The notes under the pieces are model-generated. The model was not told the origin of the DNA, did no database searches, and saw only the letters and a program-made list of their open reading frames with translations. From Dactylonectria macrodidyma (taxonomy: Eukaryota > Ascomycota > Sordariomycetes > Hypocreales > Nectriaceae), in the NCBI GenBank assembly GCA_020744425.1, contig JAGMUV010000028.1, positions 806,001 to 870,000 on the forward strand: DNA of 64,000 nt. The letters run 5' to 3'. Positions 51,436 through 60,906 of the stretch are shown here, one piece after another. Each line of letters starts with the position of its first letter. Positions within the stretch are counted from its first letter, which is position 1. The position numbers were made by a program, and so were the translations under genes.

Positions 51436-52554
51436 ATGGCACCAAATACGCTTCAGAAAGCGCTCCATCTTCTTTTCGTCGCTCCCTTCGAGCTTAGCGC
51501 CTCTCTCGCACTGGCAATTGTGCAAGGCATCGCCCCGGGGAGCCGACCAGACGAGACATGGACGTTCCGCCAGGCATTTTCCATCACCATGTCCAAGGTC
51601 TTGGTCCGGCAACTGTCAGTCTTGCAGAGGCCGGCGGGGCTGACCCTAAGACCTGGAAGCGAAGGAGACCGGTTCGTAGTGATGGCTCCTAGCCGTCAGG
51701 ATCTGTATAGGGGACCGATGAACGATCCTCTGATTGCGCCGGGCCAGGTCGGGGCTACCTGGACGCCAAGCCTGCTGAAGAAGCCGACGACACAGAAGCA
51801 GAAATGGGGAAGCGACTTGCTCGTGGTGCTGCATTTCCACGGTGGAGCCTACGTTGTGGGCGATGGACGAGACCACGATACGGGCTTCCCGGCACAGACA
51901 CTCCTGGCGCACATAGGCTGCTCGCACGTCTTCACGCCGCAGAATAGACTAGCCAGCGATCCGGGCGGCCGCTTTCCTGCGACGCTGCAAGACGCGCTCT
52001 CGTTGTATGTCTATCTGCTCCACCATCTCCATATCCCCCCGTCGCAGATCGTGCTGAGCGGCGACTCTGCTGGAGCGGACCTTGCCCTTGCGCTCCTCCG
52101 ATGCATTGGCGAGTTTGGTCTCGAGCTCGGCCTACTATGGCCTGGGGCTGCGACGCTGTGGTCTCCATGGAGTGATGTTTCTGTCGCTCTGGACACTGCA
52201 AAGATTACATGGTCTTTGAACTATCGGTCTGACTATCTGGACTATTCGTTCCTACACTGGGGTGCATACGCGTTAATTGGCAATGGACAAACCAGTCTGA
52301 CGGACACTTACATCTCGCTACCATACAAGCCCTTCAAGGGCGAGGTGCCGATATGGGTACATACAGGAGGCAAAGAGTTCTTGTTTTACGATAACCTCTG
52401 ACTAGTCGAGGACTTTTAGAAGACGGGGATGACTGTTGAGTGGGTTATTGAGGAGCACTGTCCTCACGACATCATTCTGCTGAGGAAGACTCTAGGGTTT
52501 GAGGAGGCAGCAGAAGGCTTGCGGAAGGCTGGCGAGTTTGTGAGGCTTAATTGA
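51436..52554 (+). pseudogene. alpha/beta-hydrolase-3 (HSL-type) with two in-frame stops near the 3' end
   Basis: From ATG 51436 one frame carries LLVVLHFHGGAYVVGDG (oxyanion hole HGGA), PSQIVLSGDSAGADLAL (nucleophile Ser in GDSAG) and IWVHTGGKEFLFYDN, then TGA at 52399, TAG eight codons on, and further in the same frame VEWVIEEHCPHDIILLRK (probable catalytic His) up to TGA 52552. Both stops are one transition from Arg and Gln, and no frameshift is needed. The truncated form lacks the catalytic His and would be inactive. Intact relatives are lipases/esterases acting on small esters or in specialised metabolism. Confidence 0.7.
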
Positions 52555-52929
52555 CAGGATAGTCGTTCTCTGGCGAGTTATCAAGAGTAAGAGGGCGTGG
52601 GCATCGGCGATAATACTGGTTGGAGGGGGGATTGTCGTGAAGAAGAGGGCATTTCGCCAACCAGTGCACGTAGTGTATTAACTGGGTGCGTGTTCAACAG
52701 CCCATGACCTATTTTTGGCCCGTATTTTAGCCGTACTTGTGCAAAACATAAGAGCCTTGGTTTGATGGCAATCCTATCCTACTGCCTGATTTTCCTGTTA
52801 TTATCTGCTTAATTGACCACAACACCTCAACAGCCCTCCAGAGATGGCCTCCCTGTACATCTATCCAATGTCATCGTGAGGGCATGCCGCGTCCCATCTC
52901 GAGAGATACTCACTCGCCCATGGGAACGA
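52555..52929. other. spacer, nothing seen
   Basis: No ORF or repeat of note between the hydrolase and BCS1-like remnants. Confidence 0.4.
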
Positions 52930-53230
52930 CGAAGTCAACGAAAATGCTTAAGCGTCATCCCGGTCGGCTTCAGGGACTCGGTCTAGTCCATAGCCAGGCG
53001 CTAAATACCTGTCAACGGCGCTCTGCATCGCAGCTGGAGAAAATTCCGACACCCGGCACCTTGCCAGCAAATTCGTTTGCAAGTCCTTCGAATTTGTTGT
53101 CGGTCGGCTGCTTGAAGACCATACAGGCTAGCTGTGAGGTCACGTCTTTATCGGTATTGGGAAGCTTGATATTGGGAGGATGTGATTCCCATGCAGCCGT
53201 CTCCAGGAAGCTAATATTATAGTTGATGGG
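52930..53230 (-). pseudogene. BCS1-like AAA-ATPase C-terminal remnant
   Basis: The minus strand reads LACMVFKQPTDNKFEGLANEF and AGKVPGVG, then after a frame change EFSPAAMQSAVDRYLAP. The order (MVFK, LAxEFAxKVP, EFSPAxxQ) is that of the C-terminal helical lid of fungal mitochondrial BCS1-type AAA proteins. Walker motifs are absent. Confidence 0.45.
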
Positions 53231-53362
53231 TGGTGATAAAGTTGTTGGTACGTGACTCGGTGTCGCTCGGGTGGAATGCCGAGGTCATCCCGATATGTGG
53301 TTAGTCGGGCTTTGTGACATTGTGGCTGTGCAGGACTTCTGCACCGACTAATGCCGTGAAAC

Positions 53363-53794
53363 ATGGCTCTGTGCATCTTTCACGCAACACAAAACGCGGA
53401 GACTGGTCCTGTCATGACGGACCAAGCCCGATCAAGGGTTATTGAGGACAATCCTATTGGAAACGGCCTTGGTGCCTTCCGCTCTTTGTTCAGCTCGACC
53501 TACGAAGGTAGAGGCATCTTGCGCGCACGCGACGCGTTAGATCAGCTTGACCAAGAAGGTGGGTATTGCAAGCCAGCCTCGTTGCAGCGTGGTCCTCTAA
53601 CCAGTATGCAGATGTTCAGCGATGTATCAATTCCAGTCGTAGCTTATTTTTATACAATTATTTCGTGGGGCAATGCGGTGTTAAAGTCACAGCTTCATCT
53701 GGTGTGGATGCGCGGAAGGGAGGTGCGCGGAAAGGTGGGTCGTCACTCCAGCCTCCAGAGCGTAAGAGAGGAGGACAATTTCACCCATAAGTGA
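53363..53794 (+). other. unidentified ORF, 143 codons
   Basis: Open frame with ARSRVIEDNPIGNGLGAFRS and LRARDALDQLDQEGGY, and a second overlapping frame also open downstream (NQYADVQRCINSSRSLFLYNYF). Probably a frameshifted remnant; family not recognised. Confidence 0.25.
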
Positions 53795-53959
53795 AGATAT
53801 GCTGGACATTCAAGCGCAAAAAGTCCTGCTGTGAAGAAGAGAGCGGTCGCGCGCTCCAAAGGAAATACCGCTACATAACACGGTGAGCGGAATGCAGCGA
53901 TCGAAGAAGAACGACGGATGCAACACACCAGACCATCACTGCCCTTTTGACCCTGTACA

Positions 53960-54490
53960 AACTCGCCAGAGGTGCTTATTTTGAGGGTGTTCTTTCGTTT
54001 ACTCCTGCTTTTCTCGCTTGATGGTTAAGTTACTATACAAGGCAATCTCTGGAGGTATCTTCCGCTTTGAAGCCCCGAGGGAAATATTATCAACGCACTG
54101 GGACTCAACAGCTGCCCCCAACTTCTCCTGTTGTCGGTTGCTTTGCCTGCTCACGCAAATCTCTGCGACAGAAACTGCGTTATCGCTGGAAGAGCTAGTT
54201 ATTGACCTCTTAACCAGGTGCTCGTAGCCTCGCAGTCTCCGAAGCTAACTTTTCTGTTCCTGTTCTCCATCATCCGGTATCTCTAGGCACCTCTGGGCCA
54301 TCTCCTGCAGCTCCTCAAAGCGGATTGTATCCCTGAACGAGCGATCCTTATGAACTTTCAACGCTCGTAGAAATCGTAGAGCAAAGTAGCTAATATTCGC
54401 GGGCTTGTCGAAGCCAGTACTGACCACTTCTACTATAAACGGGCGCTTGAATAGCTCTACTGGCTGCAGCCTCCGTGTGGGCTCTAATAA
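53960..54490 (-). pseudogene. ATP-dependent DNA-ligase-like C-terminal remnant
   Basis: The minus strand reads ILLEPTRRLQPVELFKRP, FIVEVVSTGFDKPANISYFA and LKVHKDRSFRDTIRFEELQE, ending at TGA 54245. This resembles the C-terminal segment of ligase-domain proteins of filamentous fungi, an assignment from memory. Sequence beyond the stop down to 53960 is a second copy of the 47.8 kb repeat. Upstream (54484-54750), another open frame is interrupted by a 25 bp MITE fragment. Confidence 0.45.
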
Positions 54491-54587
54491 GATAGCGAAC
54501 TTTTAGGAATAGACTTCGCGAATGGTGCTCGTGTGAAGTATCCATAGCGGTTGAGGTCTCCACAATTAACCCTTATTGAAGTTCCTG

Positions 54588-54612
54588 ATCCTCCTAGCCG
54601 TATTGGATCCAT
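54588..54612. repeat. 25 bp fragment of the foldback MITE
   Basis: GATCCTCCTAGCCGTATTGG is identical to the hairpin arm at 24.43 kb. A short remnant. Confidence 0.6.
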
Positions 54613-54893
54613 CACATACATATGAACGCCGTTTAAAGAAAATTCTAGTGCACGGGCCACCAGCTCAGTGACTCTGCTTGTGGCTTGTGCGTTTTGCCCA
54701 AATTGCATCACAACCTTAGGGTCTTGCGAGTAGATATAGCTCAGAACCATCCGGTGGGCATTGCCCTCTGGGTCATCCTAGCAGCAGACCACGATTATGC
54801 CTTACGAACTATGTACACTCATTTAGTGTGCTAATTAACCGTCTATCTGAATCCACGCGGAATTGCTATAATCTTTACTCCGTGTGATGATCA

Positions 54894-55000
54894 AGAATGA
54901 GTCCGCATTTATTCATTTGAGAATGAGTTAGCACCTGAGGACCTAAGAATGAGTCAGCATTTAACCACTCGAGAATGAGTCAGCATTCCTTGAGAACGAG
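54894..55000. repeat. 26 bp tandem repeat, four to five copies
   Basis: AGAATGAGTC begins at 54894, 54920, 54946 and 54972, an exact 26 bp period, with a fifth diverged start (AGAACGAG) near 54993. It lies just upstream of the hAT C-terminal remnant. Confidence 0.85.
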
Positions 55001-55149
55001 CTACAGCCATCGCCGCGGATCCAAGCTCTTCTACTATGAGCTCGCTCGTGCTTGTGTGTGGCAAGCTAGAAGCCAAACATCGAACGTACACCCACGCGTA
55101 AAATCTGAGTGCACTAGGCGGAAACGGAATGAGGCGCATGTATGCAAGT

Positions 55150-55500
55150 CACAAGCATTATTCGTTCTAGTCGACGGTGGCAGCGATTTATGATGAATAT
55201 TCCAGGTACTCCGCCGAGGATATCGTCAAAAGTCAGTACTACAGGAGCAGACCAATTGGCTGGTGGAAGACCAATGCCTATCGGTACCCGCGGCTGTCTA
55301 CCATGGCTATTGATATGCTCAGTATCCCATCGTCGGCTGCAGAGAGTGAGAGGACGTTTAGCAGCGCAGGGCTTATGATGATGCCGTTGAGAAATCGGTT
55401 GGGGAGGGAGGTCCATGGGTCAGTGCATTCGATCATTAGCATAAGCGATGACCAATGGGTTGATGTACTTGCGTCGCTGAAGGACACAAGCGACTTCTGA
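55150..55500 (+). pseudogene. hAT transposase C-terminal dimerisation domain remnant
   Basis: The open frame has GWWKTNAYRYPRLSTMAIDM followed by LSIPSSAAESERTFSSAG and RNRLGREV, the classic hAT dimerisation signature, and ends at TGA 55498. The catalytic core is missing upstream, where the 26 bp tandem repeat lies. Confidence 0.75.
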
Positions 55501-55581
55501 TCTGCCTAGTAATACCTGTTTTTCCACAAACTGACTCTGTTCTGCGACGTCTCTTCCCAAATCACGATGATAATGAACTCG

Positions 55582-55800
55582 GCGGTGTTCTCGCACGGCT
55601 CCAAGGCGGCAGCATCAGTGCAAGCAAGTTCTGGAGGGCCATAACTCAGAGGTCACATCGGTGGTGTTCTCGCACGACTCCAATGTGGTGACATCAGCCT
55701 CTTGGGACAGGACGGTGCGTATCTGGAGCGTGGAGACGGGCGAGTGCAAGCAAGTTCTGGAGGGCCATGGCTCCTGGGTACAGATCGTTGGTGCTCGTCG
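55582..55800 (+). pseudogene. WD40-repeat remnant of an NLR-type (HET-E-like) gene
   Basis: One repeat is nearly complete: VTSVVFSHDSNVVTSASWD then RTVRIWSVETGECKQVLEGH. The DNA word TGCAAGCAAGTTCTGGAGGGCCAT occurs twice, 127 bp apart, so consecutive repeats were nearly identical, as in the WD40 arrays of fungal NACHT/NWD proteins. A deletion and stop break the frame. Confidence 0.65.
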
Positions 55801-56124
55801 CTGAGCACTACGGGCCAACCTTGAAAAAATGACCATCCCGTTCCTCAACCGAGTTGTTCCTCCCGTATCGGCTTTGCATTTGTGCTCATTCCAATCTGGC
55901 GTCAACTCAGAATGGATTCTAGAGATCTTCGTAACCGGTGCAGGGCGGCTGAAGGGCGGGCGCCAAATGGTTGAGACTTGTCATGCCCTAACGCAAACCC
56001 CACATTGGCGTGCATGCGATCTGATCTTGATAGGAATAAAATGCGGTGTTCAGGAAGGCGCAAAGCAAAAAAACTGATCATTGCAGGATGCCAAGTCTGA
56101 AAAGAAACCGTGTTCTTGATGTAG

Positions 56125-56205
56125 CCCTGTTCCTGGGAAGGGTGGGATACTGATTTCTCAGAGACGGCGCGAGAAAGCAGTATCCCACCCTTCCCAGGAA
56201 CAGGG
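56125..56205. repeat. perfect 28 bp inverted repeat (hairpin)
   Basis: CCCTGTTCCTGGGAAGGGTG.. (56125-56152) and its exact reverse complement (56178-56205) are separated by 25 nt that themselves start TTTCTC and end GAGAAA. It lies between the WD40 remnant and the NLR gene. Confidence 0.95.
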
Positions 56206-56700
56206 CGGCAGCAACCATATGAACAAAGGGACCAGAAATGCGAATACAAGATTCCTTTGCCTCGAGGAATAGAAGGGACGAGAAGGAGGGAAGCAGAATT
56301 CGGCGTCTCAGCGATTCTAGGCAACAGCATCTGGTCGGATCCCTCCCATCGCAGGCCTCCCTATTTGAGATGGAACGGTCATGCCCACATCGAAAGGAAC
56401 AATTCAGTAAAATATTTTAAGAATGAAAGAATCCACAACGACGTTTACGAATTACAAAACGTTGCTTTAAGCCTCTTGCTAATGCATACACACCATACTC
56501 CCGTTGCTGATTTATTGTGTACACGTCGATGCCCCCGCGAACACTTGATGTCCACACGCACGCCACCCCGTGGATGTGATTAGCTCAGGAACCGCCACCA
56601 AGGTCGGGGTGCGATAGAAAGCCCAGACTTCTAAAATTATCTTCCGTGGACACGGTGTTTGAAAGGGCCACCTGTCCCATGCACACTCTTCCACATCAAA

Positions 56701-59165
56701 TTACTCTGTCCTCCACTGATCAAGAACTCCATCCGTTTTCTTCGTGAAGGGGTGATGCGGCCCTAGGATTTTGTGTCGCCATTGGGAGCATTCCTTCATC
56801 AGCGTAATGGCTTCGTCGCCCCGGCCTCGACTTCTCCATGTAAGAGCAAGGTCATGCATGGCTCGGAGAGTGTCGGGATGCTTCTGCCCCAGAACCTCCT
56901 GCCGCAGCGCTAGCACCTTGATTTGGATCTCCTCGGCCTCCTCATACCGGCCCTGCTCACGGTATGTCAGCGCGAGTTCCGACATGCTCCACATCGTATG
57001 CGGATGCTTATCCCCTAGAACCTCCTGCTTTAGCGCCAGCACCTTGATTTGGATCTCCTCAGCCTCCTCATACCGGCCCTGCTCACGATATGTCGTCGCG
57101 AGTTCCGCCATGCTCCACATCGTATCCGGATGCTTGTTCCCTAGAACTTCCTTCTGTAGCGCCAGCACCTTGACAGAGATCTCCTCAGCCTCCTCATACC
57201 GGCGTTGCTGAAGGTATGTCCCCGCGAGGCTGGCCATGCTCCACATCGTATGTGGATGCTTGTTCCCTAGAACTTCCTGCTGTAGCGCCAACACCTCGAC
57301 ATAGATCCCCTCGGCCTTCTTATACCGGCCTTGCCGAAGGTATGTCATCGCGAGTTCCGCCATGCTCCACATCGTATCCGGATGCTTGTTCCCCAGAACT
57401 TCCTGTTGTAGCGCCAGCACCTTGACAGAGATCTCCTCGGCCTCCTCATACCGGCCTTGCGCATGGTATGTCATCGCGAGGTTGGCCATGCTCCACACTG
57501 TATGCGGATGCTTCTCCCCTAGAGCCTCCCGCCGTATTCCTAATGCCCTCCTATCCACCGCCTCCTTCTCTCTCCAACTTCCACGATCGAAGAGATAGCC
57601 CGAAAGTCGAGTCAGAAGACTAGATGCCTCCACTTCCTTCCCACAAGTCTCCGCCCAATCACACGCCTGTGCCGCATGCCTCAAGTACTCTCGCATTTTG
57701 CCCACGCCTCTAGCTTGCTTTTGGGGAAGAGGTCCGTCATGACTTGTAGAGCAGCATTTGAGAAGTATACGTCATCTCCATCCTCCCAACTACCCCTCTC
57801 GGCCTCACGCTGCTTTCCGAAAGACACCCTCATCACGCCCCAGAGTCTCAACTTTAGCTTCGTCGTCTTCCTTTCTAAGAGCCTCTTCGTCGTGAGGCCG
57901 TACCGAGCAGCCTCCTGTACAAGCTTGTGCATCTCAAAGCTCCGCTCATCCGCTTCTGTTCTGCGTGTGCCGAGGAACGAGAACTCCTTGAGTCGAACGA
58001 TGGCCCTGTCCACCTGCTGCTCGTCCGTGGACAATCCTCCATTTGGTCTCTTCGTCCCAAACTTAGCAGCTGCCGCGATTACCTCGAACGGGATGTCCCG
58101 GTTGTCGAGATACGCAAGGATATGCAGGACCTTGTACGCCATCTCGTTCTCCTGCCGAATCTGCTCGATCGAAATGCTCCACGTTTCCAGGATGCTATTA
58201 GGAACTTCGGCTCTTCGGTATCTATCGAATTCGGTCTCTTTTAGAACACGCCATCGCTCCTTTCCTTCGGCTAGTCTTAACAAGTACTCCCTGATCGGCG
58301 TTGATGTCCTCCGCATGTATGCTCCTGCTTGGGAGATTGCTAGGGGGAGCCAATGAAGCTCTGCGAGCAATACCGAAGCATCGTCAAGTTCTTTGATATC
58401 GGTCTTCTCGTTTCTCGCTGTCTCGAGGAGTCTTGTCGCCTCGTCAATCGTCATCTGGGCGACCCGAACCCCTCGCCTCGGGCCAACAAGCGTACCCGCG
58501 ATCCGCTCATCGCGACTAGTCCATAGGACCGTCCCCGTAGGACCCCGTGGGATATAGTGGAATAGGCTTGCTGTCTTCCGCGACGTGTTCGGTCTATCGT
58601 CGACACCAAAGAGCGCTAGGTCGTCGACGTTATCGAGGATGAGCACCCATCGCGGCTCCGCCTCGATGCGATCGCGGACTGCTGCGAGCAGCTCTTCGCC
58701 GTTGAGCTTACTATCTAAGCCAAGCTTCCTGGCGACTATCTTATAGTCTTGCACGAAGGTTGTCTCGTTATCGGCGTGGGCCCAGAAGACGGAACAGGCG
58801 GGGTCGTCGCATCGACGGTGGGCGTATTCAAGCGCGATCTGGGTTTTCCTACTCTTGTCAGTGGGGAGATGTAAAAAGTGACGGGTCAAAACGACGTGCG
58901 GAGATGGTGGCCTACCCCGACCCGCCAAGGCCCCAGAGCGCGGCGCTGTGGTACTCCGGCGTCGTCGGCAGGAGCGTGTCGAGCTTTGCGAAGAGATCCG
59001 GGCGGAGGACAACGTCTTCGTTGCGGGGGAAGGGAAGGACGCGGCAGGGCCGAGGGTCGGTCAATCGCAGGTCAGCAAGACGTCGGTTGTGATTCGGTTC
59101 GTGGTAGTTGTGGACGTCGATCGAATAACTGTTTCCCACTTGAACTCTACCATGGCACTCAGCAG
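56701..59165 (-). pseudogene. NB-ARC/TPR NLR protein with a 2-nt frameshift
   Basis: Minus strand. The N-terminal part (HGRVQVGNSYSIDVHNY, RNEDVVLRPDLFAKLDTLL) precedes the NB-ARC domain. A 67 nt intron (58849-58915) splits the P-loop GLGGSG-KTQIALEYA. Walker B WVLILDNVDD, sensor TSRDERIAG, GLPL-like HWLPLAISQAGAY and MHKLVQEAAR follow. C-terminal are about seven kinesin-light-chain TPR units of 42 residues, nearly identical to each other (YEEAEEI.KVLAL), ending at TAA 56701. Near 57705 the frame jumps: KLEAWAKCE continues as YLRHAAQACDW only if an extra AG is ignored. Such proteins are cytosolic switches in fungal non-self recognition. The effector domain at the N-terminus is not recognisable. 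If the frameshift is real, the protein ends before its TPRs. Confidence 0.8.
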
Positions 59166-59399
59166 CAGCAACACAATAGAGAAAGCGAAGGTGGCACAAA
59201 ATGCCAAGGTAAAGGTGGGGAATGAAGATATCTCGCAAGCAGTTCTGAGCAGGATTGGCGTTACCACGAACAAGATTGGGAATTTGGACGCGCAGGGAAG
59301 GTCGAAAGTGCATGTCGGGGATAGTCATGGGACCAAGGGATTTTGGGACGACTAGTGCGTGCTCAATGAAACCCTCCAATGCCCCGTCTCTTCCGGCGC

Positions 59400-59535
59400 T
59401 GGAGCTGGGGTAGAAGAGGTTGACGTCGTCAACATTGTCCAACACCATTAACCACGGGCCAGCTTCCTCTTGTAAGGCTATCGAAATTAACACAGCCTGG
59501 CGACGCTCCGTCTGCAAGCCTAGCAGCAAGGCCAA
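59400..59535 (-). pseudogene. stray NB-ARC Walker B fragment
   Basis: QEEAGPWLMVLDNVDDVNLF followed by a typical YLP-region-like sequence (GFIEHALVVPKSLG) is a second, independent NB-ARC piece directly upstream of the NLR, in the same orientation and accidentally open to it. It shows that at least two NLR copies recombined here. Confidence 0.6.
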
Positions 59536-59919
59536 GCCCGGCGCCCTTGAGGTGGGGCGGCGATGGAGTTCCTATGCTCTGTTCGACTGCTTCGGTGCAA
59601 GCAGTCAAGCAACATGTGGGTTTTCTAGCCACCAACACGCCATTTGACGTGGCGATTATGATGCTAATCGATGTTAAAGGCGCCGAGGCGCCGAGGAAGC
59701 CATACTGACCAGGAGGATGTTGCTGGGATTTTATTTGGCACGCCAAGCCTTACCCGCCGCCATAGGAGGGCCCGGAGGGTAGTTATCTTTAGAAGGGTCT
59801 TACGTTGGCAGGAGGATATTCGAAGGAAGCGATGGGGTCAATGTAGTAGATGAGGCCAGAACTGTTGTTTCTATTGCTTGATCCTCGTGGTATGTAGAGT
59901 AAAACTGAAGTTCCGAGAT

Positions 59920-60402
59920 CGACAGGCTGCGGAAGCAGCTACAGGAAGAACAGCGCCTACGCGGAGAGGAGCAACGCCGACGCGAAGAAGCCGAACAATG
60001 TGCTAGCGCATCTCAGCTGTCGACAATACACCAGTATCTTGAAACATGCCACCCACTCCATCTTGGGGTGAAGGTGACAACCGACCGTTCCCTCATGATG
60101 CAAGGGGACACAACGAACACGACCGGCCGAATCTATCCTCGACGAGTCATCCCATGGGGAATCCTTTGCATCGGAACAAGCAAAGGTCTGGGAGGAACTT
60201 TCTTCCACTCGTTCCTTTTCTCCGACTCTGTCTTTCCATCCCAACATCAGTTGGAGTACGTGAAGTCCCTACTTCATCCAGTCAGCAATGAGATTGGCCT
60301 CCAGAATTGCCAGCGGGATGTCATGGGAAACGCGGTTCAGAAGCTGGTAAAGGGTGCCTACGAAAACCTGTCGGTCAGGAGACTGCGTACAGCGTTTCAA
60401 TA
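59920..60402 (+). pseudogene. fragment of a multicopy fungal protein of unknown function (coiled coil plus conserved block)
   Basis: The frame reads LRKQLQEEQRLRGEEQRRRE (coiled coil), then CHPLHLGVKVTTDRSLMMQG and TGRIYPRRVIPW. There it switches frame for about 85 bp (ESFASEQAKVWEELSSTRSF) and switches back to VFPSQHQLEYVKSLLHPVSN and RDVMGNAVQKLV. I remember this block order from a repeated hypothetical family in ascomycetes, some members with a kinase-like C-terminus; that part is missing here (stop near 60400). Confidence 0.45.
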
Positions 60403-60753
60403 GGCATTATTGCCTAATGGGGGAGGAATTGGCGATACACACTTCTTAACTAAGATGTGGAGGATTTCCTTATGTCTGAACGTTATGTATGTACTCTTAG
60501 TATCTTGACTGCAAGTCAAGAAGATCTTTCCTTTCTTTAAGCTTCTCAATACAGACTCTGCATTTATTACCCTAACAACCCAACCTACCCTAGAGCTGCT
60601 TCCTCGTTACTATAGAAATCTGTATTCTGGAGTTTCTACAGGACGGCGCCTGCACCACTGCACTCACACCGCTGCGGGCTACACGCTGATATTCTTTTTA
60701 GTATAGGGTAGGTGAATCTAAGGTCTAGGGTAGGTCGGACCGTAGAGCGCGCC

Positions 60754-60906
60754 GTCAGTGCGTTAGTTACAGCAGTGTGCGACCGCTACGGTCAAATCGT
60801 CAGTGCATTGGCTAGTGCACCGGCCACTGTGCGCGACCGCTACGGTCAACCCGTCAGTGCATCGGCCAGCGCACCAACCGCTGTGTGCGACCGCGACGGT
60901 CAAGTT
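60754..60906 (+). repeat. 54 bp tandem repeat, three copies
   Basis: GTCAGTGCATTGGC..GACCGCTACGGTCAA units at 60754-60798 (45 bp, shortened), 60799-60852 and 60853-60906. The plus-strand frame is open across them and would encode VSASASAPTAVCDRDGQ-like repeats. Confidence 0.85.

Noticed and set aside
56771..57598. Plus-strand Ser/Cys-rich ORFs across the TPR region
   Set aside because: Antisense of the repeated TPR codons; no independent evidence.
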